This document shows, in pieces, positions 11,834 through 22,012 of a DNA stretch of 64,000 bases. Position 1 is the first letter of the stretch; each line of letters opens with the position of its first letter. The position numbers and the translations under genes were made by a program. This DNA is from Monocercomonoides exilis (Eukaryota; Preaxostyla; Oxymonadida; Polymastigidae), in the NCBI GenBank assembly GCA_001643675.2, contig LSRY02000011.1, positions 1,532,501 through 1,596,500 of the forward strand, in the 5' to 3' direction. The notes beneath the pieces were generated by a model. The model did not search any database. It saw only the letters and a program-made list of their open reading frames with translations, and was not told the origin of the DNA.

Positions 11834-13508
11834 AATTTTTCATTTATATCCCGATAATTATTTGTATATTTATTAATTAAATGCTGTTTTTTTTCAGTCA
11901 TTTTTTGAGAAATTAATTTTCAAATTCTTCCAAATCAAAAAATCCATAACATAATTTTCACTGACGTGTGAGCAAAAATCGGAATTTTGACTCGTCACCG
12001 AAGTCACAAGTCACTGACGTCATTTTAAGTCAGATGAAGAAAACTTTTTGAAGAAGTCTTTGCTTAAAAACTAAACAAATGAAGTGGAAATCTAATGCGT
12101 TTCTTTTATGAATAGCTTTCACCCATAGTGATACAATTGTTATCGATTATTACTGTTTTTTCGTTTGGAAGCAATTTTTTGAAGGCTGTAATTGTTGTCG
12201 GACAATGAGAATCATCTTTTTTCTGAATGAATATGTTTCATGCTTCACAATATTTTCCAAGTTTGTATATTTTTGATTTTTATTATTCGACTTATTTATT
12301 TCAGGAATTGAAGTCTGTTATTATCTGGGATGGAAATTTTTATCTCTCAAGTTTATTAATTGAAATTTCCAGATTTCTTGTTGAATCACAAGTTAATAGT
12401 TGATTTTTCCTTTTTTCAATATGATAATTCCAAGAACTTAATATGATTTGAATGAAAAACAACAGCATTCATTTATAAGTTCACAAACAAAAAAAAAAAA
12501 AAATGTTGAACAGACTAACCAAATTTGCATAATTGAAAAGGATTCGTCAAATTTAATGAATATGACAAATAACATCATTTTGATAAAGCGAGAGAGATAA
12601 TAAGCTTCAACGAATTTCAAAAGAATAAAAACTCATGTTTTGGTGTGATTTGTTTTATCTGATTTCTTTGATTTTGTGGAAAAAGATTCCTATTTCCCTT
12701 GAAAAAGATAAAAAAGAATTAAAATAAATAAAAACTCATAAAAGTCAAAACCATGTTCAACATAAACATACAGAATGTCTCGCATCACTGAGATCCAACA
12801 TAGCCTTTTCCACTCACTTTTGAAACTCTTTTCCATCTTCCTTGTTCAAAGCAGCTCTTATCAAATGAGTCTCGTTGATTTGAAATGATCAATGGGGTGA
12901 AATGATGATTTGAAAAATATTGCTTCGTTAATAATGAAACGAGTATATATAAATCTCATTCCACAAAACAACACATTCAATTCTTTTTCTTTCCGTTTTC
13001 ACAATTCCTCATTTCAATCTTCCAGTCCAGACAACAATTCGAAAAAATATGTGATTTTCAAGAGATCAAAGACAAATACATTACAAACATGTTAATTTTC
13101 GAATGCACTTATTCACCTGTAATTCGGAAAACTTTTCACAGCAAAAATCATCCATTTTTTTTTCATCAACACCGAATGAGCGCAGTCTGGTAAAACGAAA
13201 CAATATTATATAAAGAAATATTCTCAGTCACGATGATATCTGCATTTATGTTTCGCTTTTTCATATACACATTTTTCATTTGAAATTGAACAGAAAAACA
13301 CTTTTTGATTTTTGCAGAATTTTGTTATGGTGCTTTTGATCTTGATTTTCATCTAATCAAATTCAATCAAATCATTTAATAGACTTTTGCTATCACATAT
13401 AGCAAGTTTTTCAGTATTAAATATCTCTAACTTTTTTTTTTTTTTTTTACGTAGTGGAAAACTTGTGACGGACGTGGAGAATTTTTTTCTTCACGTCACC
13501 CAGGGCTA
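11704..13508. mobile_element. Nested inverted-repeat DNA element, unclassified, non-autonomous
   Basis: A 1,805-bp element bounded by perfect 18-bp inverted repeats TAGCCCTGGGTGACGTGA and flanked by the 8-bp duplication GATAGGGG. The inside is very AT-rich and I find no transposase or other supported gene; the 60-codon frames at 12438–12620 and 12910–13095 look like noise. Near both ends are many copies of GACGTG/CACGTC, and a similar block (TGACGGACGTG…CACGTCAC) occurs in the same orientation at about 11748–11779 and 13465–13498. An 8-bp duplication fits hAT, P or Merlin-like families, but the terminal bases do not let me choose. Confidence 0.82.
11780..11832. repeat. Homopolymer run of 53 A
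   Basis: An uninterrupted run of 53 adenines about 75 bp inside the left end of the nested element. Its true length may differ in the cell because such runs slip and are hard to sequence. Confidence 0.95.
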
Positions 13509-13732
13509 GATAGGGGTACCTATTTTTTTTGTTTGATCCTAGAAAAAATGGTATAAACAACAACAAATGGATATATATGTAATATTCACATCACTTAAAG
13601 TGAAATATATTTGCACATTTTTGCTGACAAATTATGCTCATTTTTTCAGAAAATATTGGATTGATCAGTTTTCGTTATTATTTGATCCTGACTGAAATGG
13701 AAACAAATATATCTATTTCGAGATATTAAAGA

Positions 13733-14725
13733 ATGTTTATGGACCCTGATTGCGCTTGGACGTGGTATCGAGTGCAATTACTTAATTGCTGTTCCAAAAA
13801 ATGCACGAATTGTCAAAAACCAATGAATTTATGTCTTAATATGGGGAAGCGTTGCTGGATATGTAAAAATTGCAAAAGAAAAATAAGTGTTTATAAGGAC
13901 ACTTCGTTTTTCATGTCAAAGATTGGGATATCAAAACTTCTTCAACTTTAACTTTTTTTATATATGAAATTAAATTTCAAACAAATCTCGTATTTAGTGG
14001 GCATAAGCAGAGATACTGTTTCATATTGGGCAAGCGTTTCTCGAACAGCTGCTGTTAACACTGTTGCGAAAATGGATTTGATATTGGGAGGATCAGAGTG
14101 CATCGTTGAAATAGATGAAGCCGTTCTACGCAAAAGAAAATTCAAAAAAGGAAGGGACAAGCAATAAATATGGATCTTTGGAATGGTGGAGCGGAAAACT
14201 GATCGTAACCAAGGAAAATGTTTGATTGTTCGTGTCGAAAACAGAAAGAAAGAAACTTTGATACCCATTATTGAAAAATTCGTAAAAAAGCAGACAACAG
14301 TTTATTCTGATGAGTGGCGCGCGTATTCCTGTTTGAATTCTTTGGGTTTTAAACATTCAACGGTTTGCCATAAGTATCGGTTCAAAGATAAAATAACATC
14401 TGCTTGCACGAACATAATCGAAGGGCTTTGGAGTCAATTAAGAAGGTTTTTACCACGTACAAGTACAAGATTAAAATTTTTTGATAATTATTTGGCAAGT
14501 TTTATGATGGAAAAAAACAAACCTTTACAATTTCACGAGTATGTTAGAATGATTCATGACTTTGTTCCTACAAAGGAGTACGAAAATCAAAAGGAGCAAA
14601 TTAGAGATTTTGTAGATGAAAACACAGAGACTGATAGCGACATAACTCTAACAGCTGAAGAATCATCGGACGAGGATCTAGGAGCAGGTGATGGTGGTGA
14701 TGCTTCTGAATACACTGAAAATTGA
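13733..14725 (+). pseudogene. Merlin transposase (DDE, IS1595/ISXO2-like) with two in-frame TAA codons
   Basis: One reading frame of 331 codons runs from ATG 13733 to TGA 14723–14725, broken only by TAA at 13949–13951 and TAA at 14165–14167; there is no frameshift. The N-terminus holds a zinc ribbon (CTNC … CWICKNC), then a helix-turn-helix-like part (ISYLVGISRDTVSYW). The catalytic DDE core follows: VEIDEAVL (first Asp), VYSDEWRAY (second Asp) and NIIEGLWSQLRRFL (Glu), ending in an acidic tail. The second TAA lies between KGRDKQ and IWIFGMVERKT, at normal spacing for the family, so nothing is missing there. Under the standard code used by neighbouring genes the product is cut short. Either the copy has decayed by nonsense mutation, or it came from a genome in which TAA is read as an amino acid. 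Confidence 0.85.
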
Positions 14726-14887
14726 ATTTTTTAGTATTTTTTTCACATTCACAAAACATCTCAAGAATTCACTCAATATACTCATTTATTTTTTTAAAAC
14801 AGCATAGAAATAGTCAATGAAGCTTTTTGAGTGCATACAAATATTTTTCTATTAAAAAAATAGGTACCCCTATCTTCTGCTCTTACC

Positions 14888-14895
14888 GATTAATT
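14888..14895. repeat. Right 8-bp target-site duplication of the Merlin element
   Basis: GATTAATT, identical to 11675–11682, directly follows the right terminal repeat, which ends CTTACC. Confidence 0.88.
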
Positions 14896-15484
14896 TTATA
14901 TTTCTATGAAAAATAAGTTAAAAATTGAACGAAAAGAAATATTCATTAATAATAAAGACCTTCACAATGACAAAAAAATATTCAAAAATTTAAGTTTGAT
15001 GATGATATTAAAAATCACAATAAATATAGTTGATGATAAATGTTCACGAAACGTAAAACATTATAATGTTTCACATGAAAAGAAAAACATAACATTACCC
15101 ACAAGTTAAAACACAAATAACATTTCAAAAAATGAAATAAAAATTAAAGTTTCTTCTTCATAAAAATTTTTATTGAAATGAAAAGTTGGAAAAGAAAGCA
15201 AGAAAATGTTAAATTATCCAGCTTTCATTCCCATCATCTTCATCACAAATAGATGCATTTTATGAATTAGCGGTTTTGTCAAAATTTCTTATTGTTATTT
15301 TGACTGTCCGTATCTACTTGTCACAATTCGTTTAATTCAACTCAACTCCAACAAAAGCTTGTTTGCTTTATTTAAAGATTCATTCATTCTTTTTTCTGGT
15401 TGTGTTCTCGCAAGAGCATTTTCTAATATTTCCTTTCATCTTCAATATTTCTTTTCCATCTGTTCTCTACTTTCCAATTTGGTA
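14896..15484. other. AT-rich spacer between the Merlin element and the ABC transporter 3' end
   Basis: About 590 bp of AT-rich sequence containing the 3' flank of the minus-strand ABC gene. The small plus-strand frame at 14906–15109 is Lys/Asn/Ile-rich and has no recognisable features. I see no RNA gene. Confidence 0.6.
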
Positions 15485-18400
15485 CTAATCTTCGTGTTCC
15501 TTTAATTTTCCAATTGCCCCTTCGCTGCTTTGAGCTTCGCTGTTCTTTGTTTTTCCTTTTTCAATTACACCTGAATGTGAAAGAAGCTGCGAAAATAATG
15601 AATTCTGATCTTTCATCAGAGCCTGTGGTGTGTCCATCTCCTTTACCTTTCCATTGTCCATTACAAGAATCCTGTCGCATTCAACAATCGTATTCAGGCG
15701 ATGAGCTATGATGATTGCTGTCTGCCCAGCAAACGATGTTCTGATAGTGTGCTGGATCTTGCTGTCAGTCTCCGCATCCACATTAGCCGTCGCCTCATCC
15801 AGCACCACAATCTTACACTCATCCAGAATCGCCCGAGCTAAGCACAGAAGCTGACGCTGCCCGCAGCTCAGATTCGCACCTCCCTCTGCCACATGCGCAT
15901 TCAGCCCACTTTCCATCTGTCTCGCCACGTTTCCCATCTCCACAAGATCCAGTACCTTCCACAGCTCCTCATCGTCGTGTTTCTCTTCAATGTCCAGATT
16001 AGATCTAACTGTTCCTTCAAACAGAGTTGGATCTTGTGGAATAATTGCCATCGATCTCCTCAGCCGTCGCAAAGCCACTTTTGAAATATCAACTCCATCA
16101 ATCATTATCCGTCCGCTGTTATGCTCCTCTTCATCTGGAGAAACAGCTGCTCCTTCTTCAAGAGAATTTGATGATGAAGCAGAATGCTTCTTTTTCTTTG
16201 ATTTTCCATTGTCCTTCGGAGAGCCATTCGCTCCTTCCACAGGCAACCCGGTGTTGATGTCAATGGATTGCGGGGACAGTCTCTGATCAAGTTCCACCAG
16301 ACGAAACAATGCCTGAATGATGCTCGTCTTCCCTGCTCCTGTTCGTCCACACACTCCAATCTTTTCTCCCCCTTTAATCTTGAAGGACACATCCTTCAGC
16401 ACCAATGGCAGTCCCTTTCGATATCTGAAAGAAACATTTTCATATTCAATCTGTCCTTCTGAAGGCCAATTCGCATCTGGCTCAACTTCAACTTTTTTCG
16501 TCTCTTGAGGTAACTTCTTCGAGTAGAACTTCACTCTCTCAAGATTTGTCATATTCGACTCAACTTGCACTCCCATTGTGATAAGCATCGAACTTTGCCA
16601 TGTCAGCTGATTCGATGCATACACAGCAAGCCCAACGCTTGACGCTTTCATAAAATACCACCCAAACAATGTCACCCCAACAGTGAACAGAGAAGTTATT
16701 CCAGACAGTAGCAGATTCACCCACTGCAGTCCCTCTCGCACAAGAATAAACACAGATGCCCAAAGATTCACGTCCTCCTGGAATCTCTTCATCCACACAT
16801 CTTCCTTCTTCCCAATTCGGATCGTCGACAGCCCCGATCCCGTTGCCGTCTCTGTGAAACGTGCAATCACGGGACTTCGAGTGATCCCTTCCAATCGGGT
16901 TAAGTTTCGTGAGGTGCGTGGATAAGTCAGCAGAATCACGTGCAGCAGGACGAGTATAACAGCCACGAAAGCCAGGAAATAAGGCCAGTCAATGCCTCCA
17001 ACAATGGCAGTACCGACAACACCCAACCACATCTGGAGAAGATATGTGAATGTTGAAGGGAGATCTGAATCTGTCTTTGTGATGTCTGTGCTAAACCTGT
17101 TCAAGATCCTTCCAATTGGTGTCGTATCGAAGAACACTGGAGGACAACCAGCGACATGCGTTGCCAATTCATCATGGATCTTATTGTTTGCCCGCTTCAC
17201 AAACCGCGTGAATGTCCAAGCACGAAGCACGGCAAACAGAACGAAGGCAGTTGCAATAAACGCCATTATGCCCAGCTTCCAATCCAACCCCAGTGAAGGG
17301 TAAATGTAAGTTGAGCTGATGACGTTCATCCAGTAATAGTTCAATGTGTTGACTGCTTCACATACAACCAGAAGCAACAGATAGCAAATGATCAATGGAA
17401 CAGGCGCCATGTTCAAAAGATAGTCAAGATAGATTCTAAAAGGCACACTCGTTAACATTTGCTCTTCTTCTGTCATCATCTGCGACGCTGCATTCTGAGC
17501 TTCTGAAGACTCAGCTTTCGGTTCTTCTGTTGCTCCTTCTTCTGTTTCAGCGTCATCAACGGGCAATGAAGATTCATTATCAGATGCGGGCTGACACTCA
17601 GAAGAAAAAGAAGCCGAGGATGAAGATGACATTGCTGAAGAATCTGCTTTGCTTTCAGCAACAATCAAACTATTTTCAACTGTCTGAACAGACGACTTCA
17701 TCTCCTCGCAAATAGCTTCCATTTTTTCTGAATTATTTGCCTCTTCTTCTCTTCCTTCCGTCGTATTTTCTGTTTGCTGTTCGTTTCTCTCCATTTCCTC
17801 CGATTTCATCTTTTCATTATCTTTTATGTTTTCCATTTCTTCATCTTTTTCTGATTCTTTATTTTTTTCGTTCTCTGTTTTCTTTCTCCATTCACTTTCC
17901 AGCTTCATCAAATCAATACCAATATCCTCCAACTCCTTCTTCGTTCCCCTTGCCAAAATCCTTCCCCCTTCCATCACAACCACATTATCTACCTTGTCTG
18001 CATACTGCACCTGGTTCGTTGCCAGAATGACTGTCGCTTTTCTCTTCTCCTTTAGCAGCCCCACGATACAATCTTCAAACAACTTCTTCCCAACATTTGC
18101 ATCCACAGCTGACAGCGGGTCATCCAACAACACGACATCGGCATCGCTATACACACACCGCGCCAACTGCAGCCTCGCCTTCTGTCCTCCGCTCATGTTA
18201 ATCCCCTTTTCTCCAATCGCTGTTTCATCGCCTGCACCAAATACAGCAAAATCCGGATCCAGACAGCACACAGACACGCACTCATTATATCGATCATCGA
18301 TCATTTCATTGTCAAACAGAATGTTTTCTTTGCATGTCCCGCTGAATATCCACGGAATTTGTGAAAACACCGACAATTTCCCCTTCACTTTCACTTTGGC

Positions 18401-20389
18401 TTCCTTTTTCATTGTCTCATTTCCTTTTTCATTATCATTCTTCTCGTTATTCCTCACTTCCACATCATTTCCTCCTTTTTCAATGTCTCCGCTGATCGCT
18501 GCCAGAAGTGAAGACTTCCCACTCCCCACAGCCCCAACCACCATTAAAAGCTCCCCTTTCTTCACTTTCAGCTCAATGTCGCTCAGAGTATTGCTCGATT
18601 TCAGTGCTGTTTCTGTATTTGCTTCTTCTGATAACGCTTCTGAAGAAGAAGAGGATGAAGATTGAGAAGAAGATGTTGATGCAGTTGTTGACGACATTTG
18701 TTGTTCATTTTTCATTGCAATTACAGATTCTGCTTTTTCTTCATTCATTTTACTTGCCTTAGGTTCACTTCCTTTACCTTTCTTTTGTTGCTTTTTCAAT
18801 TCTTTCTCTTTTCTTTTCATTTCCTCTTTCTCCTCTTTCTCTCTCTTCTTGGCTTCCTTCTCCAAATACTGCTTCTCTTCATTCATTAGCGGAATTGCAG
18901 GTGGCTCAGCCCATTTGAACGTTCCATTCTCAATAATCACTGAATATTCTGAATCTTCTTCATTACTATCAATTACACTTCTTTCTCCTTTCTCTCCTTT
19001 CCCTTTATCTTCTCCCCCTGTTTCTTCGTTCACATTGTCTTTATGCTCCTCCAGCATCAAAAACTCGCTCACTCGCCGAGACGATAGGAACAGCAGAAAG
19101 ACATACTGCATCATCATTGGAAACGACGTAGCTGCATTCGTAAAGATGCCCAAGATACTTCCGATCGGATAGAAGTAATTCATCACATCTCCATCGGCGA
19201 TCTTTACCCCTTTCAAAAACGCCGTCATCACCACCACCTGCAGAAACATCGGAAATGCAGACATGACCGAATATGTCATTTGCAGAGAAAACACAATGCG
19301 AGACACGTGATTCAACTGGACAGATCTGACTCGTTTTATACGATCAAGAAACACTGACTCCAACCCACTCAGTTTTATCATTCGAATCCCCTGAAGCATT
19401 TCATTTGTGGACTTTAGCCTTTTTTCGTTTGTTTCAAAATATCTGTTGAAGCCCTTGTACATCTGTGCAGATATTGCGGATTGCAAAGGAAATACCAGTA
19501 TTACCATAACCAATGCTATTAAAGAGTAGTATTTCACTTCAATAATCAATAGAACAAATGCACCAATCAGCATAATAGGATATTGAATAACTATTAACAG
19601 GCTGATTGTTGATTCAGAAAGATTCTGGGTGTCAGTTGAGATCAAAGTTACAAGTTTCCCAATATCAACTTTGGTTTGAGCAGCAATATTCAAATGAAGA
19701 GTTTTATCATAAATCATTGAGCTGACTCCAGTTCGCATTTGTCCTGCAACGTTAATGGCTAATCTGTAACCATTTGATTCGCATATTCCCGTAAAAATTG
19801 GTATTAAAATGAGACCAATTACAATTCCAACTGGAAACGGTGTTTCTATTCCAAGAGCATCGTTGATTCCCTTTTTGGATAGCTCTTCCATTAGCCATCT
19901 TAAAAGAAAAGGAGAAACCAATTTCGGTGCTGCGCTTAAAACCATCAGTATCTGTGATACAGGGATTCTCCATCCTCCAAGAGATATTAAAATCGGAACA
20001 ATTGACGGTTGTGATGGCATTTTTAATTTGCATTTCCTTTTTTCTTGCATACAAATTTCTTTTTCTTTTTCGTATTTAGCCCTTTCTCTTATGTATTTTG
20101 CATGAAGCATGCTCCATTTATTTTTAATACGTGGCAACATATATTCCGCTGAGTGAACTTCTGCAATTTGGCACACATCTTCTGATACAATAGGCTTTGA
20201 CCGAAATCCATATCTATAAAAAAACAAAAAGAACATATTTGCTAAGAAATTGCTGCGCTCCTCGTAATTCTTTGGATGTTTCTTTTGAGAAGATTTGCCA
20301 GTTGAGTGATTTTGAACTTCTTTCTTTTTTCTAACTTCAGTTTCACAATCAAGACATTTATAACTTTCAATTGCATTTTCTGATTTCAT
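15485..20389 (-). CDS. ABC transporter, ABCC/MRP subfamily, full-length
   Basis: A 1,634-residue single-exon protein from ATG 20389 to TAG 15487–15485. It should be an ATP-driven membrane exporter of the multidrug-resistance-protein type; the substrate cannot be told. The order is TMD1–NBD1–TMD2–NBD2. NBD1 has Walker A GAVGSGKSS (~residue 615), signature MSGGQKARLQLARC (~731) and Walker B VVLLDDPLSAVD (~753), where Asp replaces the catalytic Glu, as is usual for ABCC NBD1. NBD2 has Walker A GRTGAGKTS (~1348), signature LSCGQRQ (~1506), Walker B IVVLDEATANVD (~1526) and H-loop IIAHRLNTI. There is no extra N-terminal TMD0. Low-complexity insertions sit just before Walker A of NBD1 (Lys/Glu then Ser, ~496–598), in the NBD1–TMD2 linker (~840–980), and inside NBD2 between Walker A and the Q-loop (~55 residues). 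The gene is divergent from the Ser-rich gene across a 1.6-kb spacer. Confidence 0.93.
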   Translation of the reverse strand: MKSENAIESYKCLDCETEVRKKKEVQNHSTGKSSQKKHPKNYEERSNFLANMFFLFFYRYGFRSKPIVSEDVCQIAEVHSAEYMLPRIKNKWSMLHAKYIRERAKYEKEKEICMQEKRKCKLKMPSQPSIVPILISLGGWRIPVSQILMVLSAAPKLVSPFLLRWLMEELSKKGINDALGIETPFPVGIVIGLILIPIFTGICESNGYRLAINVAGQMRTGVSSMIYDKTLHLNIAAQTKVDIGKLVTLISTDTQNLSESTISLLIVIQYPIMLIGAFVLLIIEVKYYSLIALVMVILVFPLQSAISAQMYKGFNRYFETNEKRLKSTNEMLQGIRMIKLSGLESVFLDRIKRVRSVQLNHVSRIVFSLQMTYSVMSAFPMFLQVVVMTAFLKGVKIADGDVMNYFYPIGSILGIFTNAATSFPMMMQYVFLLFLSSRRVSEFLMLEEHKDNVNEETGGEDKGKGEKGERSVIDSNEEDSEYSVIIENGTFKWAEPPAIPLMNEEKQYLEKEAKKREKEEKEEMKRKEKELKKQQKKGKGSEPKASKMNEEKAESVIAMKNEQQMSSTTASTSSSQSSSSSSSEALSEEANTETALKSSNTLSDIELKVKKGELLMVVGAVGSGKSSLLAAISGDIEKGGNDVEVRNNEKNDNEKGNETMKKEAKVKVKGKLSVFSQIPWIFSGTCKENILFDNEMIDDRYNECVSVCCLDPDFAVFGAGDETAIGEKGINMSGGQKARLQLARCVYSDADVVLLDDPLSAVDANVGKKLFEDCIVGLLKEKRKATVILATNQVQYADKVDNVVVMEGGRILARGTKKELEDIGIDLMKLESEWRKKTENEKNKESEKDEEMENIKDNEKMKSEEMERNEQQTENTTEGREEEANNSEKMEAICEEMKSSVQTVENSLIVAESKADSSAMSSSSSASFSSECQPASDNESSLPVDDAETEEGATEEPKAESSEAQNAASQMMTEEEQMLTSVPFRIYLDYLLNMAPVPLIICYLLLLVVCEAVNTLNYYWMNVISSTYIYPSLGLDWKLGIMAFIATAFVLFAVLRAWTFTRFVKRANNKIHDELATHVAGCPPVFFDTTPIGRILNRFSTDITKTDSDLPSTFTYLLQMWLGVVGTAIVGGIDWPYFLAFVAVILVLLHVILLTYPRTSRNLTRLEGITRSPVIARFTETATGSGLSTIRIGKKEDVWMKRFQEDVNLWASVFILVREGLQWVNLLLSGITSLFTVGVTLFGWYFMKASSVGLAVYASNQLTWQSSMLITMGVQVESNMTNLERVKFYSKKLPQETKKVEVEPDANWPSEGQIEYENVSFRYRKGLPLVLKDVSFKIKGGEKIGVCGRTGAGKTSIIQALFRLVELDQRLSPQSIDINTGLPVEGANGSPKDNGKSKKKKHSASSSNSLEEGAAVSPDEEEHNSGRIMIDGVDISKVALRRLRRSMAIIPQDPTLFEGTVRSNLDIEEKHDDEELWKVLDLVEMGNVARQMESGLNAHVAEGGANLSCGQRQLLCLARAILDECKIVVLDEATANVDAETDSKIQHTIRTSFAGQTAIIIAHRLNTIVECDRILVMDNGKVKEMDTPQALMKDQNSLFSQLLSHSGVIEKGKTKNSEAQSSEGAIGKLKEHED

Positions 20390-22012
20390 TTGGAAAGAAA
20401 GTTAACAATTCATATCAAGAAAACACGATCCGGCCCAATTGCAACGGAATTAAGAATATTTTATTATACAATCTAACTTTGGTGTTTATGAATAAGTGCT
20501 TCTGAGCCCCTCTTATTCAATCATTTTATCACCTGAAAACGTTCAGTGAGAAAAAACATGATGATCAACAATAGATCATTATGAAACTGGCTTTATCGAA
20601 TTATGTCGTTGTTTTTCAACAGTTGATATCTTCAGGATATTATGTTCTATTGCAAATGCATTCAAAACTTTCGAAAAAAAATATGTTTATTTTTTATTCT
20701 CAAAAACTTTAAATAAATCAAAATGCATCTTTGGGATGATGCTTCAGTTTTTTAAGCATGTTGAAATTTTTGATTTGATTATGACAATTAATAAAAAACT
20801 ATTATTTTTTATATTCGAAAAAAATGCAAGAAACAAGTCGGTTGTTAAAAAAGGCTTAAAGGAAACGAAACTTTTTTATTGCACATGGATTATCAACTTT
20901 TTTGATTTTAAAAAGGGGAAAAAAACTTATTTAATATTCCACATTTTAAATCTCATGTTGAACAATAGATCTTAACAAAAATGAAAAAATTTAGTCTATC
21001 TTTTTAAAATTTAAAAACTATTCAACACAAAAAAAGATACAATCATTTCAAAACATTAGTGATATCAAATGATAACAAAATAAAAACACAAAACAAGAAA
21101 TTACACTCCTGATTCAGATGAATCTTAAAAAATCCATAAAATAAAAGAGTTTCAACTTTTGTTTAATACAGAATCGAAATTAAGAAATTCTGATAAAAGA
21201 GTGTTAGAAATATATATATAAATATGAAAATAAATGTTAAATAACAAAAAATTGAAAAAAAATTAAATTTCTGTTTCCAAATCAGAAATTCTAAAAGAAT
21301 TCATTGTCAAAAAATAAAATAGGCAAAAAACGTTTTCAGATAGTCAGAATATGACCTATCATGTAACCAGATTTATTATTTATCTGGGTGTTCAAGAGAG
21401 TCGCTTGAAATGTTTTCCTCATAACGTTATAAACAAAATAAATCTTATTTTTCTCGATTCACAAACCTTATGCAAATAATCAAAACGTCATTCAAATTAT
21501 CTCTTTTCCACCCAAACAACATTTGTTCATTACAGATTTCCTGTATTAATCACAAAAAGAATCAATGTGCTGAATGGTTACAATCGGATAATTATTTATG
21601 ATCTCATGTATTTTTAGTATATTTTTATTTACAAAATATACTCCTTAATTCGATAATCATTTTTTTTCTAACGTTCAAATTCAAATAATTTTGTACAACA
21701 AAAAACCATTTGATTGAAAAAAAAAATAAAGAGAAACATTTGTTTCATGAAAAAAAAAATTCTTGCATTCTATTTGATCTACCATTGTTATTCTTTCGTA
21801 GAATGTGAGTCAACATTAAGTTATAATGCGTTGAATGCAAGTTTGCTGCTACATTTTATATATTGTTCAAATGTATCATAAATTTACAGAAACTTTTAAA
21901 CAAAACGTCTATTTCAAAGAATGATGAAGATAAAACTGCTTCATATGGGATAGGTACTCGTAAGTCTGCGAAAATTTATCATGCTTCACATTTAACTTGA
22001 TTTTTAATTTAG
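20390..22012. other. AT-rich divergent intergenic region (putative promoters)
   Basis: About 1.6 kb between the ABC transporter start (minus) and the first firm coding exon of the Ser-rich gene (plus). It must hold the ABC promoter and probably the 5' exon(s) of the Ser-rich gene. A splice-donor-like GTAAGT at 21960 and an acceptor-like run ending TTTAG at 22012 would bound a 53-bp intron, but the reading phases on the two sides do not match. The 79-codon plus frame at 20736–20975 is AT-biased and not supported. Confidence 0.5.

Larger units (their letters stand above)
11683..14887 (+). mobile_element. Merlin (IS1016/IS1595-like) DNA transposon, interrupted by a nested element
   Basis: The ends are inverted repeats. 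The left begins GGTAAATGCAGAAGATAGGGG and the right, read inward, GGTAAGAGCAGAAGATAGGGG; both continue TACCTATTTTTTT (left continuation at 13517). That is about 36 bp with two mismatches. Both sides carry the 8-bp duplication GATTAATT. Removing the nested insertion and its duplicated target (1,813 bp) leaves an element of about 1,392 bp, a normal size for Merlin, with one DDE transposase (13733–14725). The copy is probably inactive because the transposase has two in-frame TAA codons and the left end is split. Confidence 0.88.

Noticed and set aside
13733-14725. Three separate small transposase genes, or introns around the stops
   Set aside because: All three pieces are in one frame, separated only by TAA codons, and no GT–AG pair removes them. 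The family alignment needs the residues around both stops.
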